A DNA stretch of 64,000 nucleotides from Actinacidiphila acidipaludis (GCF_019890725.1 NZ_JAINZZ010000001.1:248001-312000), one strand, 5' to 3'. Counted from the stretch's first letter, positions 51,831 to 60,885 are shown. Made by a program: numbers and translations. The notes: generated by a model not told the origin, from the sequence alone.

Positions 51831-53081
51831 ATGCCCCAGCCCCACCCTGCCTCCCAGCCCGCCCTCCACCTCGCCGTGGCCCTGGACGGTGCCGGATGGC
51901 ATCCCGCAGCCTGGCGCGAGCCCGGCGCACGCCCCAAGGACCTGTTCACCGCCGCCTACTGGGCCGGCCTCGTGGCCGAGGCCGAGAGCGGACTGCTGGA
52001 CTTCGTGACGATCGAGGACTCCCTGGGTCTGCAGTCCTCCTCCCCCACCGAACCCGACCGACGCACCGGCCAGGTGCGGGGCCGGCTGGACGCCGTGCAG
52101 ATCGCCGCCCGGATCGCGCCGCTGACCCACCGCATCGGCCTGGTGCCGACCGCCGTCGTCACCCACACCGAGCCGTTCCACCTCTCGAAGGCGATCGCGA
52201 CGCTCGACTACGTCAGCGGTGGCCGGGCGGGGCTGCGCGTACAGGTGTCGGTCCGCCCGCACGAGGCCGAGCTGTTCGGCCGCCGCACCTTCCCGCCGCT
52301 GCGGCTCGACGACCTCGGCACTCCGGGTGCGCGGGCGGTGATCGCCGATTCCTTCGACGAGGCCGCCGACTACGTCGAGGTGGTGCGCCGGCTGTGGGAC
52401 AGCTGGGAGGACGACGCGGAGATCCGCGACGTGGCGACCGGCCGCTTCATCGACCGGGCGAAGCTGCACTACATCGACTTCGAGGGGCGCCACTTCCGCG
52501 TCAAGGGCCCGTCCATCACGCCCCGCCCACCGCAGGGCCAGCCGGTCGTGGTCGCACTGGCCCACCGCACCGAGCCCTTCCGGCTGGTCGGCCGCTCCGC
52601 GGACGTCGGCTTCGTCACGCCGCACGACGCGGACGAGGCGGGGAGGATCGTCGCGGAGATCCGGGCGCACCAGGCGGAGGCGGGGCGCGCTGAGGAGACC
52701 GTGCACGTCTTCGCCGATCTGGTGGTCCTGCTGGATGACACGGATGCCACCGCCGCCGCCCGGCTCAGCCGGCTGGACGAGCGGGCGGGTGCCGCGTTCA
52801 CCAGCGACGCCCGGGTGTTCGCCGGGACTCCGGACGGCCTCGCCGACCTGCTGGCGGGCTGGCGGGAAGCGGGGATCAGCGGGTTCCGCCTGCGTCCCGC
52901 TGCCATCCCGCACGACCTGGAGCAGATCACCCGCCGGCTGGTACCGGAACTGCAGCGGCGCGGAGTGTTCCGCACCGCGTACGAGGCCGGCACCCTGCGC
53001 GGCCTGCTGGGCCTGCCGCGCCCGGCGAACCGTTACGCCGCGGTCGTTTCCTCGCCGGCCGAAACCACCGCCGCCGTCTGA
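51831..53081 (+). CDS. LLM-class flavin-dependent monooxygenase (NtaA/SnaA-type)
   Basis: A 416-residue luciferase-like monooxygenase. It has LAVALDGAGWHPAAWR and AYWAGLVAEAESGLLDFVTIEDSLG at the start, then TLDYVSGGRAGLRVQVSV, DAEIRDVATGRFID and FEGRHFRVKGPSITPRPPQGQPVV, and the typical C-terminus GVFRTAYEAGTLRGLLGLPRPANRYA. Members use FMNH2 from a separate reductase to cleave C-S or C-N bonds. The SAM riboswitch and leader peptide upstream argue for organosulfur substrates. The ATG at 51831 follows AGGAAG. Confidence 0.85.
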   Translation: MPQPHPASQPALHLAVALDGAGWHPAAWREPGARPKDLFTAAYWAGLVAEAESGLLDFVTIEDSLGLQSSSPTEPDRRTGQVRGRLDAVQIAARIAPLTHRIGLVPTAVVTHTEPFHLSKAIATLDYVSGGRAGLRVQVSVRPHEAELFGRRTFPPLRLDDLGTPGARAVIADSFDEAADYVEVVRRLWDSWEDDAEIRDVATGRFIDRAKLHYIDFEGRHFRVKGPSITPRPPQGQPVVVALAHRTEPFRLVGRSADVGFVTPHDADEAGRIVAEIRAHQAEAGRAEETVHVFADLVVLLDDTDATAAARLSRLDERAGAAFTSDARVFAGTPDGLADLLAGWREAGISGFRLRPAAIPHDLEQITRRLVPELQRRGVFRTAYEAGTLRGLLGLPRPANRYAAVVSSPAETTAAV

Positions 53082-53106
53082 GCGCCGAGACCCAAGGAAG
53101 CCTCAC

Positions 53107-54543
53107 ATGAGCAAGCCGCTGAAGCAGATCCACCTCGCCGCGCACTTCCCCGGCGTCAACAACACCACGGTCTGGAGCGACCCGGCCGCGGGCAGCCAGA
53201 TCGAGTTCAGTTCCTTCGCCCATGTGGCGAGGACGGCCGAGCGCGCCAAGTTCGACTTCATCTTTCTCGCCGAGGGCCTGCGCCTGCGTGAGCAGGGCGG
53301 CGAGATCTACGACCTGGACGTGGTCGGGCGGCCCGACACCTTCACGGTCCTGGCCGCACTGGCTGCCGTCACCGACCGACTGGGCCTGGCCGGCACCATC
53401 AACTCCACCTTCAACGAACCGTACGAGGTGGCCCGGCAGTTCGCGTCCCTCGACCACCTCTCGGGCGGCCGCGCCGCCTGGAACGTGGTCACCTCGTGGG
53501 ATGCCTTCACCGGGGAGAACTTCCGGCGCGGCGGCTTCCTGGCCCAGGAGGACCGTTACGAACGGGCCCGCCAGTTCCTCGACGCGGCCAGGGTGCTCTT
53601 CGCCTCCTGGCGAGGCGACGAGATCGCCGCCGACAAGGAGTCCGGGGTCTTCCTCACCGACGCCGACGCCGGCCGTTTCGCCCATCGTGTCGCGCAGTTC
53701 GACATCCGCGGGCGGTTCAATGTGCCGCGCAGCCCGCAGGGCCGACCGGTGATCTTCCAGGCCGGGGACTCCGAGGAAGGGCGCGAGTTCGCGGCGTCGT
53801 CCGCGGACGCGATCTTCACCCGTCACGGGACCCTGGAGGCCGGACGGGCGTTCTACGCCGACGTCAAGGGACGGCTCGCCAAGTACGGACGCGCCGCCGA
53901 CGAGCTGAAGATCCTGCCCGGCGTGACGTACGTCCTGGGAGGCACCGACGCCGAGGCGCAGGAGAAGGCCCGTGCGATCCGCCGCATGCAGGTGAGCGGG
54001 CAGACCGCCGTGAAGTTCCTGGAGCAACTGTGGAACCGCGATCTCAGTGACCACGACCCGGACGGCCCGCTGCCCGCGGTGGATCCGCTGGTCGGCGAGA
54101 ACCTGGTCGCGAAGGGGCGGGCGAGCGTGCGGATGTTCCGCGACCCGCTCGCGACCGCGGCCGAGTGGCGGGCCCTGGCCGAGGCGAAGAAGCTCACGAC
54201 ACGGGAGCTGATCATCGAGGTCACCGGCCGCCAGACCTTCATCGGCAGTCCGGAGACGGTGGCTCACGCGCTGAACGAGTTCGTGCAGACCGACGCGAGC
54301 GACGGCTTCATCCTGGTACCGCACCTGACGCCAAGCGGCCTCGACGACTTCGCGGACACCGTGGTCCCGCTGCTGCAGGAGCGCGGCGTGTTCCGCACCG
54401 AGTACGAGGGCAGCACGCTGCGCGAGCACCTCGGCCTGTCGCCGGTCGACCCGGCTCGCGAGACCGCGGCGGTCACGGCGTCGAGCACGGCCACGGTGCC
54501 GACGGCGGACACGGTCACCAGGACGGGGAGGGCGAGGGCGTGA
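53107..54543 (+). CDS. LLM-class flavin-dependent monooxygenase (DszA/NtaA-type)
   Basis: A 478-residue monooxygenase of the NtaA/SnaA/DszA group. It has IHLAAHFPGVNNTTVWSDPAAGSQIEFSSFAHVARTAERAKFDFIFLAEGL, then STFNEPYEVARQFASLDHLSGGRAAWNVVTSWD, SPQGRPVIFQAGDSEEGREFAA and a long C-terminal helical part. The DszA group oxidises sulfones and large C-S or C-N substrates. The last 35 residues are Thr/Ala-rich and dispensable-looking. It lies 25 bp after the previous monooxygenase gene and overlaps the next start (GTGA). Confidence 0.85.
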   Translation: MSKPLKQIHLAAHFPGVNNTTVWSDPAAGSQIEFSSFAHVARTAERAKFDFIFLAEGLRLREQGGEIYDLDVVGRPDTFTVLAALAAVTDRLGLAGTINSTFNEPYEVARQFASLDHLSGGRAAWNVVTSWDAFTGENFRRGGFLAQEDRYERARQFLDAARVLFASWRGDEIAADKESGVFLTDADAGRFAHRVAQFDIRGRFNVPRSPQGRPVIFQAGDSEEGREFAASSADAIFTRHGTLEAGRAFYADVKGRLAKYGRAADELKILPGVTYVLGGTDAEAQEKARAIRRMQVSGQTAVKFLEQLWNRDLSDHDPDGPLPAVDPLVGENLVAKGRASVRMFRDPLATAAEWRALAEAKKLTTRELIIEVTGRQTFIGSPETVAHALNEFVQTDASDGFILVPHLTPSGLDDFADTVVPLLQERGVFRTEYEGSTLREHLGLSPVDPARETAAVTASSTATVPTADTVTRTGRARA

Positions 54544-55694
54544 AGTTCATCGCCATCACCCTCATCGTGCACGCCCCCGATCCGGTGACCGGCGCCCAGC
54601 CGTCGACGCACGACCGATTCCGGCAGGTCGTCCACAGCGCCCTGCACGCCGAGGAACTGGGATTCGACGGGTTCGGCGTCGGGGAGCGGCACGAGCGGCC
54701 CTTCATCTCCTCCTCCCCCACCGTGGTGCTGAGCCATGTGGCCGCGCTCACCCGGCGGATCCGGCTGTTCACCGCGGTCACCACCCTGAGCCTGCTCGAT
54801 CCCGTCCGCGCCTACGAGGACTACGCGACGCTGGACCATCTGTCGGACGGCCGACTGGAGTTGATCATCGGCAAGGGCAACGGCAGCGCCCAGCGCGAAC
54901 TGTTCCACGTCACACCCGAGGACCAGTGGGAGCGGAACGCCGAGTCCTACGGCCTGTTCCGGGAGCTCTGGCGCAATGACAGGGTGACTGCCGCTCCGCG
55001 GTTCCGGCCTGCCCTGCAGGACGCCGAGGTCTGGCCGCGGCCCTACCAGCGGCCGATCCGGGTGTGGCACGGCAGCGCCACCAGCCGCGCGTCGGTCGAC
55101 CTGGCCGCGCGCCACGGCGATCCGCTGTTCTCGGCCAACGTCACCCACTCCATCGAGCCCTACGCCGAGTTGGTGCGGTACTACCGCGAGCGCTGGGAGG
55201 CGTACGGTCATGATCCCAGGCTGGCGACCGTCGGCGCCGGCTCCGCCGGCGTGTGTGCCGCGCAGACCTCGCAGCAGGCGCTCGCGGACTACCGGCCGGT
55301 GTTCGAGGGCTATCTGGCCTTCCAGCGGCGGCTCGGTGCCGATCCCGTGTTCCCCACCCTTGAGGACTTCGCCGAGCGCAGCTCCGCGCTGGTGGGCAGC
55401 CCGCAGCAGATCATCGACAAGGTCCACCGCTACCACGAGCGGTTCGGGCACACCGTGCTCCATGTGAGCGCCGAGGCGGGCGGCTTGTCCGACGCCCGGC
55501 ACCGGGCGTCGCTCGAACTGTTCCAGTCCGACGTCGCACCCGCGCTGCGGCGCGACATCCCCGATCCGCCCTGGCCGTGGGCGCCGGTCGCACCCGACGA
55601 CTCGCCCGTCCGGCACCCGGACCGGACGGCGGCCGCCTTCGCCTCCCTTCCGGCGGGCGCCGAGCCCGCCGCCACCGCGTCGCAAGGAGTCTGA
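54540..55694 (+). CDS. LLM-class flavin-dependent oxidoreductase
   Basis: A 384-residue luciferase-like protein with MKFIAITLIVHAPDP, SALHAEELGFDGFGVGERHE, RIRLFTAVTTLSLLDPVRAYEDYATLDHLSDGRLELIIGKG, WPRPYQRPIRVWHGSATS and GSPQQIIDKVHRYHERFGH. It is bacterial-luciferase-like and differs from the two DszA-type proteins upstream. Substrate is unknown; operon context suggests sulfur acquisition. The GTG at 54540 overlaps the preceding stop. Confidence 0.83.
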   Translation: MKFIAITLIVHAPDPVTGAQPSTHDRFRQVVHSALHAEELGFDGFGVGERHERPFISSSPTVVLSHVAALTRRIRLFTAVTTLSLLDPVRAYEDYATLDHLSDGRLELIIGKGNGSAQRELFHVTPEDQWERNAESYGLFRELWRNDRVTAAPRFRPALQDAEVWPRPYQRPIRVWHGSATSRASVDLAARHGDPLFSANVTHSIEPYAELVRYYRERWEAYGHDPRLATVGAGSAGVCAAQTSQQALADYRPVFEGYLAFQRRLGADPVFPTLEDFAERSSALVGSPQQIIDKVHRYHERFGHTVLHVSAEAGGLSDARHRASLELFQSDVAPALRRDIPDPPWPWAPVAPDDSPVRHPDRTAAAFASLPAGAEPAATASQGV

Positions 55695-55696
55695 GC

Positions 55697-56848
55697 ATGG
55701 CCAACACGCCCCTCGCGGTCCTGGACCTGGTACCGATCAGCTCCGGCTCGTCCGCCCAGCAGGCCCTGCGCAACAGCATCGACCTCGCCCAGCAGGCCGA
55801 GCGGTTCGGCTACCAGCGCTACTGGTTCGCCGAGCACCACCTCAATCCCGGCGTGGCCGGCACCTCTCCGGCGGTCGTCCTGGCGCTGACGGCAGCCGCG
55901 ACGTCCGCCATCCGGCTCGGCTCGGGCGCGGTGCAGCTCGGGCACCGCACCGCGCTGTCCACCGTCGAGGAGTTCGGGCTGCTCGACGCCCTGCACCCGG
56001 GCCGCTTCGACCTGGGCCTGGGCCGCTCGGGCGGCAAGCCGCCGGCCGTGTCCCGGCAGCCGGCCCTGGCCGGCGCCACCGCGGTGCGGGACGGCCACGC
56101 CCCCAACGGGCTGCGCGTCCCAGCCCACTTCGACTTCACGGGCCTGCTGAAGTCGCCGAGGTTCGCCCTGCACAAGAAGCTCCTGCAGCAGCCGAACGCC
56201 GAGGCGCAGGAGTACGACGAGCAGATAGCCGACATCCTCGCGCTGATCGCCGGCACGTACGCCACGGCCGACGGCGTCGAGGCCCACGTCGTACCCGGCG
56301 AAGGCGCGGACCTGCAGGTGTGGATCCTCGGCAGCAGCGGCGGCATCAGCGCTCAGGTGGCAGGCGCGAACGGGCTGCGGTTCGCCGCGAACTACCACGT
56401 CAGCCCGGCGAAGGTGCTCGAGGCCGTGGAGGGCTACCGGGCCGCGTTCGTCCCGTCCGCCGTGCTGGAGCGGCCCTATGTGAGTGTGTCGGCGGACGTG
56501 GTGGTCGCCGAGGACGAGGGCCGCGCCCGGGAGCTGGCCACCGGCTACGGCCTGTGGGTGCGCAGCATCCGCAGCGGTGAGGGCGCCATCCCCTTCCCGA
56601 CGCCGGAGGAGGCCCGGGCGCACGTCTGGACGGACGAGGACCGGGCTCTGGTCGAGGACCGGCTGGAGACCCAGTTCACCGGAACGGCGGCGCAGGTCGC
56701 GGACCGGCTGGAGACGCTCCGGGACGCGACCGGCGCCGACGAGCTGATCGTCACCACCATCACCCATGCCCACGAGGACCGGGTGGCTTCCTACCGGCTG
56801 CTGGCGGAGGAGTGGGACCGGCGGGCGCCGTCGGGTCAGCCGGCCTGA
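55697..56848 (+). CDS. MsnO8-type LLM flavin oxidoreductase
   Basis: A 383-residue LLM protein of the MsnO8 group. It has AVLDLVPISSGSSAQQALRNSIDLAQQAERFGYQRYWFAEHHLNPGVAGTSPAVV, IRLGSGAVQLGHRTALSTVEEFGLLDALHPGRFDLGLGRSGG and VWILGSSGGISAQVAGANGLRFAANYHV. It is the last gene of the four-monooxygenase unit. The ATG at 55697 follows AAGGAG. Its end overlaps the convergent DUF1684 gene by 13 bp. Confidence 0.85.
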   Translation: MANTPLAVLDLVPISSGSSAQQALRNSIDLAQQAERFGYQRYWFAEHHLNPGVAGTSPAVVLALTAAATSAIRLGSGAVQLGHRTALSTVEEFGLLDALHPGRFDLGLGRSGGKPPAVSRQPALAGATAVRDGHAPNGLRVPAHFDFTGLLKSPRFALHKKLLQQPNAEAQEYDEQIADILALIAGTYATADGVEAHVVPGEGADLQVWILGSSGGISAQVAGANGLRFAANYHVSPAKVLEAVEGYRAAFVPSAVLERPYVSVSADVVVAEDEGRARELATGYGLWVRSIRSGEGAIPFPTPEEARAHVWTDEDRALVEDRLETQFTGTAAQVADRLETLRDATGADELIVTTITHAHEDRVASYRLLAEEWDRRAPSGQPA

Positions 56849-57705
56849 CCGGCTGCCCCATCGGCGGGTACTGAGCGGGTGACCGTCACCGGGGCGGTCG
56901 GGGTCTTCTCACCGGCCTCGATCGCCACCGGCAGACGGTTCTGGGCGGGCGGCAGCGGGCAGGTGGCCAGCTCGGTGTAGGCGCAGGGCAGATTGACCGC
57001 CCGGTTGAAGTCCAGGTCGATCCGTCCGTCCTCGCCCGGAGCGGCCAGGGCCAGCGACCGGTTCGCGGCGTAGGTGGTCACGCCGGACGTCGCGTCGGTG
57101 AACAGCACGAACAGGCTGCCCGGCGTCGGGCCGTTGAACGCGGTCAGCCGGTGCGTGACGCCGTCGAGGTCGAACGCGACCTCCCCGGGCGCCTCATAGA
57201 CGTGCTGCAGACCCTCGACGGCCGCGCCGACAGTCGTCGGGCGCGGCACGGCGAAGGGAAGGTAGCGGGCGGCGCGGACCCATCGCGGGTCCGGTGCGTA
57301 GGCCGGTGTGCCCGCGTAGGCCACCCGCGGCGGGTGATCCGGGTGGCGGGGACGGATGATGTCGTGACCACCGCGTTTGGCCACCTCGATGACGGCGTCC
57401 CCAGCTGCCGGGAACAGACTGCCGCGTTCCGCGACGACCCCGAAGTCATGGCGCCCGCGCAGCACTTGACCGTCCAGGACGAGTTCCTCGCCGTCCGCCA
57501 GCTCTACCACCACCGCGCCCTCCTCGGTCGTCGACCAGGCGCCGGGAGCGTCGGCGTAGCGCGTCGGGGTGGCGTCCAGCCAGTGCAGGCCGGTGATGGC
57601 GAGGAAGCCGTGCGGGTCGGCTCGCACCTCCTCGTGGCGGGCGTGCCACTGCGCCCACTGCCGCGTGAACGCGGCGCGGTCGGTGTCGGTGGTGTGTGTG
57701 GTCAC
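56836..57705 (-). CDS. DUF1684 protein
   Basis: A 289-residue DUF1684 member. It has ADPHGFLAITGLHWLD near the start, PRWVRAARYLPFAVPRP, FNGPTPGSLFVLFTDATSGVTTYAANRSL, and GRIDLDFNRAVNLPCAYTELATCPLPPAQNRLPVAIEAGEKTP at the end, the family's most conserved block. Biochemical function is unknown. Its GTG at 57705 overlaps the flavin reductase stop, so it shares that transcript and probably the sulfur-related regulation. Confidence 0.83.
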   Translation of the reverse strand: MTTHTTDTDRAAFTRQWAQWHARHEEVRADPHGFLAITGLHWLDATPTRYADAPGAWSTTEEGAVVVELADGEELVLDGQVLRGRHDFGVVAERGSLFPAAGDAVIEVAKRGGHDIIRPRHPDHPPRVAYAGTPAYAPDPRWVRAARYLPFAVPRPTTVGAAVEGLQHVYEAPGEVAFDLDGVTHRLTAFNGPTPGSLFVLFTDATSGVTTYAANRSLALAAPGEDGRIDLDFNRAVNLPCAYTELATCPLPPAQNRLPVAIEAGEKTPTAPVTVTRSVPADGAAGQAG

Positions 57706-58286
57706 GGCGTCTCCTCGGATGTCGTCAGGTGCTGCGTCGTGGGTGCGTTCGGACTGGTGGTGGTCTCCGCCAGGCGCCGGTAGCGGCCGGTGTGGAAGAC
57801 CAGCGGGGGGACGGCGTGTTCGGCGCCGAGGGCATGGATGCGCAGGATCACGATGTCGTGGTCGCCCGCCGTGACCTGCTGCTCGACGCTGGTGTCGAAC
57901 CAGGCGCAGGCGCCGCGCAGCAGGACGGCGCCGCCGTCGGTGGCGTGCCAGTCCAGCCCGGCGAACCGGTCACCGTCCTGGGAGGCGAGCTGGGCACACG
58001 CGCGTTCCTGGTCGGCACCCAGCACTGTGACGCCGAGACGGGCACGGCCGGCCAGCAGCGGCCAGGTCGTCGAGGTGTGGGCGATGCTCACCGACACCAG
58101 CGGCGGGTGGAGTGAGACCGAGGTGAAGGAGCTGGCGGCCAGACCGACGGGCACGCCGTCGGCCAGCGCCGCCACGGCGGTCACTCCGGTCGGGAACGCG
58201 CCGAAAACACGGCGCAGTTGGGCCGGGGAGGAGGGCCGCCGGGTCGGCAGGCCAGCGGCGGTCACCGGAATGCTGCAGAGGGACAC
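57702..58286 (-). CDS. flavin reductase-family protein
   Basis: A 194-residue flavin-binding split-barrel reductase: LRRVFGAFPTGVTAVAA, PVGLAASSFTSVSLHPPLVSVSI, FAGLDWHATDGGAVLLRGACAWFDTSVEQQVTAGDHDIVILRI and PLVFHTGRYRRL. These NAD(P)H:FMN reductases supply reduced flavin to two-component monooxygenases. The five LLM proteins nearby are the obvious clients. An HIDF-type leader ORF lies 261 bp upstream. The start GTG at 58286 has a weak ribosome binding site. Confidence 0.9.
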   Translation of the reverse strand: MSLCSIPVTAAGLPTRRPSSPAQLRRVFGAFPTGVTAVAALADGVPVGLAASSFTSVSLHPPLVSVSIAHTSTTWPLLAGRARLGVTVLGADQERACAQLASQDGDRFAGLDWHATDGGAVLLRGACAWFDTSVEQQVTAGDHDIVILRIHALGAEHAVPPLVFHTGRYRRLAETTTSPNAPTTQHLTTSEETP

Positions 58287-58546
58287 GAGCCGTACCGCTT
58301 CCTACTCGGGAGGCCGGCCGCGCGGGAACGCGAGCATGCCTGATGGTCCCCGGGCCCGGTGCGCGTGGCCCAGGGGCTGGTGAGCGGGGGGATGCAGACC
58401 GGCCACGCCGGGCCGGGCCCCGGATGCGAGAGCGGGGGGTATGGGCGCGTCCGCCCGTCAGGACGCGGGCTCGAAGGCCCGGAGAAACGGGCAGCGGCCC
58501 GCAGCCCGCGGAAGCGGGGCGTCGGGGTGGTCGTCGGACGCGGCGG

Positions 58547-58648
58547 TCAGCCGACCGGACACAGAGCGCCGGCGGTGCGCTCGAAGTCGATGTGCCGCCG
58601 GGAGAACAGGGCGACGGCGGAGAGCACCTGCCTGCCGGATTCCCGCAT
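58547..58648 (-). CDS. cysteine-type leader peptide of the flavin reductase operon
   Basis: A 33-residue ORF from ATG 58648, with GGGGAGGTGA upstream. It ends FSRRHIDFERTAGALCPVG. This is the third HVDL/HIDx...C leader in the window and shares the GAGGTGA-type ribosome binding site with the one at 51200. It precedes the flavin reductase and DUF1684 genes, so it probably controls them by attenuation. The gap to the reductase is GC-rich and can form several stems. Confidence 0.78.
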   Translation of the reverse strand: MRESGRQVLSAVALFSRRHIDFERTAGALCPVG

Positions 58649-58835
58649 CGCGTCACCTCCCCTTTGACCTGCTCCTCACCGTAACTCCGGCACGCGGCAA
58701 GCACAATGTCTTCCTTCGCCGGGCCATCCCTGGGCTGGCGGCGCCGGCTCTGCGGGCCCCTCCTGAGACGCTGTCCGAGTGCCGGACACCGCCGTTGACA
58801 GCGTTCCCGCCGCCGCTCTACGGTTCCGCGCAGAA

Positions 58836-58914
58836 GGTCATGAGTGTCAGCGACAAGCCCTGGCTCGCTGGCCGGCAACCCTCCCGTCGCGGCGGGGTGC
58901 CCCAGGTGAGGACC
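58836..58914 (+). promoter_or_regulatory. SAM riboswitch (S-box-like)
   Basis: GGTC at 58836 pairs with GACC at 58911-58914. The core matches the element at 51363 nearly base for base: CATGAGTGTCAGCGACAAGC, GGCCGGCAACCCTCC, GCGGCGGGGTGCCCCAGGTGA. It lacks the 3' GGCGCC hairpin, and the ATG of the next gene follows only 10 bases after P1. Control is therefore probably translational, with the AGGTGAGG in the 3' strand acting as the ribosome binding site. It is divergent from the leader at 58547-58648; the rest of the 638-bp gap holds nothing else. Confidence 0.85.
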
Positions 58915-58924
58915 CGACCGGCCG

Positions 58925-59652
58925 ATGTTCGGTAAGCGCGAGCCCCACGTCCTCGACAACCCCGCCTGGGCCGCCCTCACCGGCCCGCACGCACACCTCG
59001 CCGAACGGCACGGTCTGGCCGCCCGCTACCCGGCGGACGTGTCCCCGTTCGCCGCGCTCGCCACCCGTCCGACCCACGCGCCTGGGCGGACCTGGCCGAA
59101 CTCGTCGGCCCGGGCGTCGCCACCCCCCTCACCGGAGCCGTGACCGACCCGCCCGACGGCTGGGAGCGCATCGACTCCATACCCGGCGTCCAGCTCGTCG
59201 CGACGGCCCTGCACAGCGTCCCGGACCCGGAGGCCGTGCCACTCGGCCCGGACGACGTGCCGGAAATCCTCGACCTGATCGCCCGGACCAAGCCCGGACC
59301 GTTCCTGCCTCGCACCATTGTGCTCGGCTGCTACCTCGGGCTTCGGCACGACGGGCGGCTGGTCGCCATGGCCGGGGAGCGGCTGCATCCACCCGGCTGG
59401 ACGGAGATCAGTGCGGTGTGCACCGACCCGGACCATCGCGGCCGGGGCCTTGCCACCCGGCTGGTCCGCGCGGTGGCCGCCGGCATCCGCGCCCGCGGCG
59501 AGACACCGTTCCTGCACGCGGCAGCCGGCAACACCGCCGCCATCCGGCTCTACGAGTCCTTGGGCTTCACCCTGCGCCGCACCCCGCAGTTCGCCCTGCT
59601 GCGCTCGCCCGGCGAGCCCGGCGGAGACCACCGAGCCTTCACGAACCCGTGA
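58925..59652 (+). pseudogene. GNAT acetyltransferase, frameshifted
   Basis: Two frames form one GNAT-like protein. Residues 1-46 (VLDNPAWAALTGPHAHLAERHG...DVSPFAALA) are in the frame of ATG 58925. From about 59065 the family-like continuation PSDPRAWADLAELVGPGVATPLTGAV is in the next frame. That frame carries the acetyl-CoA fold (AMAGERLHPPGWTEISAVCTDPDHRGRGLATRLVRAVAAGI, then LHAAAGNTAAIRLYESLGF) to 59652. One missing base near 59063 accounts for it. The second part alone could start at GTG 59140. It directly follows the SAM riboswitch. Confidence 0.78.
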
Positions 59653-59748
59653 CCTCAGGGGGTGTCACGGCCCCCGGCGGACGCTCCTCGCCCTCGTGAC
59701 CAGCGGCGGCCGGGAATCAAAGAGGGCTCCTGGACGCTGTGACATGGT

Positions 59749-60771
59749 GTGAAGAAGATCGGATTTCTCTCGTTCGGACATTGGTCGCCGAGTGTGCAGT
59801 CGGGGACGCGCTCTGCTGCCGACTTCCTGCACCAGTCGATCGATCTCGCGGTCGCCGCGGAGGAGCTCGGCGTGGACGGCGCGTACTTCCGCGTCCACCA
59901 CTTCGCGCAGCAGGCCGGAAGCCCCTTCCCGCTGCTCTCGGCCATCGGCGCACGGACGTCGCGGATCGAGATCGGTACCGGCGTGATCGACATGCGGTAC
60001 GAGAACCCGCTGTACATGGCGGAGGATGCCGGCGCCGCCGACCTCATCTCCGGCGGCCGGCTTCAGCTCGGCGTCAGCCGTGGGTCACCGGAGCAGGTGA
60101 TCGACGGCTGGCGGTACTTCGGGTACGCCCCGGCCGAGGGTGAGACCGACGCGGACATGGCCCGGCGGCACACGGAGACGTTCCTCAAGGTGATCGAGGG
60201 CGACGGCTTCGCCCGGCCGAACCCTCGGCCGATGTTCCCCAACCCGCCGGGCCTGCTGCGTGTCGAGCCGCACTCCGAGGGTCTGCGCGACCGTATCTGG
60301 TGGGGCTCCGGCTCCAACGCGACCGCGGCCTGGGCGGCGAAGCTCGGCATGAACCTGCAGAGCTCCACGCTGAAGGACGACGAGACGGGCGAGCCGCTGC
60401 ACGTCCAGCAGCGCAAGCAGATCGAGGCGTACCGCGCGGCGTACAAGGACGCCGGACACGAGCGCGAGCCGCGGGTGTCGGTCAGCCGCAGCATCTTCGC
60501 ACTGACCACCGACACCGACCGCGCCTACTTCGGCCGCGACCGCAACTCGCAGGACCAGGTCGGCATGATCGACGAGAAGACCCGGGCGATCTTCGGCCGC
60601 TCGTACGCCGCCGAGCCCGACGAGCTGGTGAAGCTGCTCCAGGAGGACGAGGCCATCCAGGCCGCGGACACCGTGCTGCTCACCATCCCGAACCAGCTCG
60701 GCGTCGACTACAACGCCCACGTCCTGGAGAGCATCCTCACGCACGTCGCCCCGGCTCTCGGCTGGCGCTGA
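59749..60771 (+). CDS. LLM-class flavin-dependent oxidoreductase
   Basis: A 340-residue luciferase-like protein: KKIGFLSFGHWSP at the start, DLAVAAEELGVDGAYFRVHHFAQQAGSPFPLLSAIGARTSRIEIGTGVIDMRYENPLYMAEDAGAADLISGGRLQLGVSRGSP in the first half, and VSVSRSIFALTTD later. It is close to the alkanal-monooxygenase-like group. The GTG at 59749 has no recognisable ribosome binding site, so it may be leaderless or coupled to the GNAT gene 96 bp upstream. It is the fifth LLM protein in the sulfur region. Confidence 0.85.
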   Translation: MKKIGFLSFGHWSPSVQSGTRSAADFLHQSIDLAVAAEELGVDGAYFRVHHFAQQAGSPFPLLSAIGARTSRIEIGTGVIDMRYENPLYMAEDAGAADLISGGRLQLGVSRGSPEQVIDGWRYFGYAPAEGETDADMARRHTETFLKVIEGDGFARPNPRPMFPNPPGLLRVEPHSEGLRDRIWWGSGSNATAAWAAKLGMNLQSSTLKDDETGEPLHVQQRKQIEAYRAAYKDAGHEREPRVSVSRSIFALTTDTDRAYFGRDRNSQDQVGMIDEKTRAIFGRSYAAEPDELVKLLQEDEAIQAADTVLLTIPNQLGVDYNAHVLESILTHVAPALGWR

Positions 60772-60885
60772 CCGGCCGTCCGTCGGCGCGACCTGGCCCG
60801 TCGGGGCAAGGCGCGCGGACAGCGCGTCCTGACATGCCTGCAGAGGCCGAGTCCTGTGAGGTGCCCGGACGCCGAGGCTACGAGG

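Noticed and set aside
60778..60885. possible hairpin GGCGCGCGGACAGCGCGTCC near 60810
   Set aside because: The stem is interrupted and short compared with the other terminators in the window, so I left it out.
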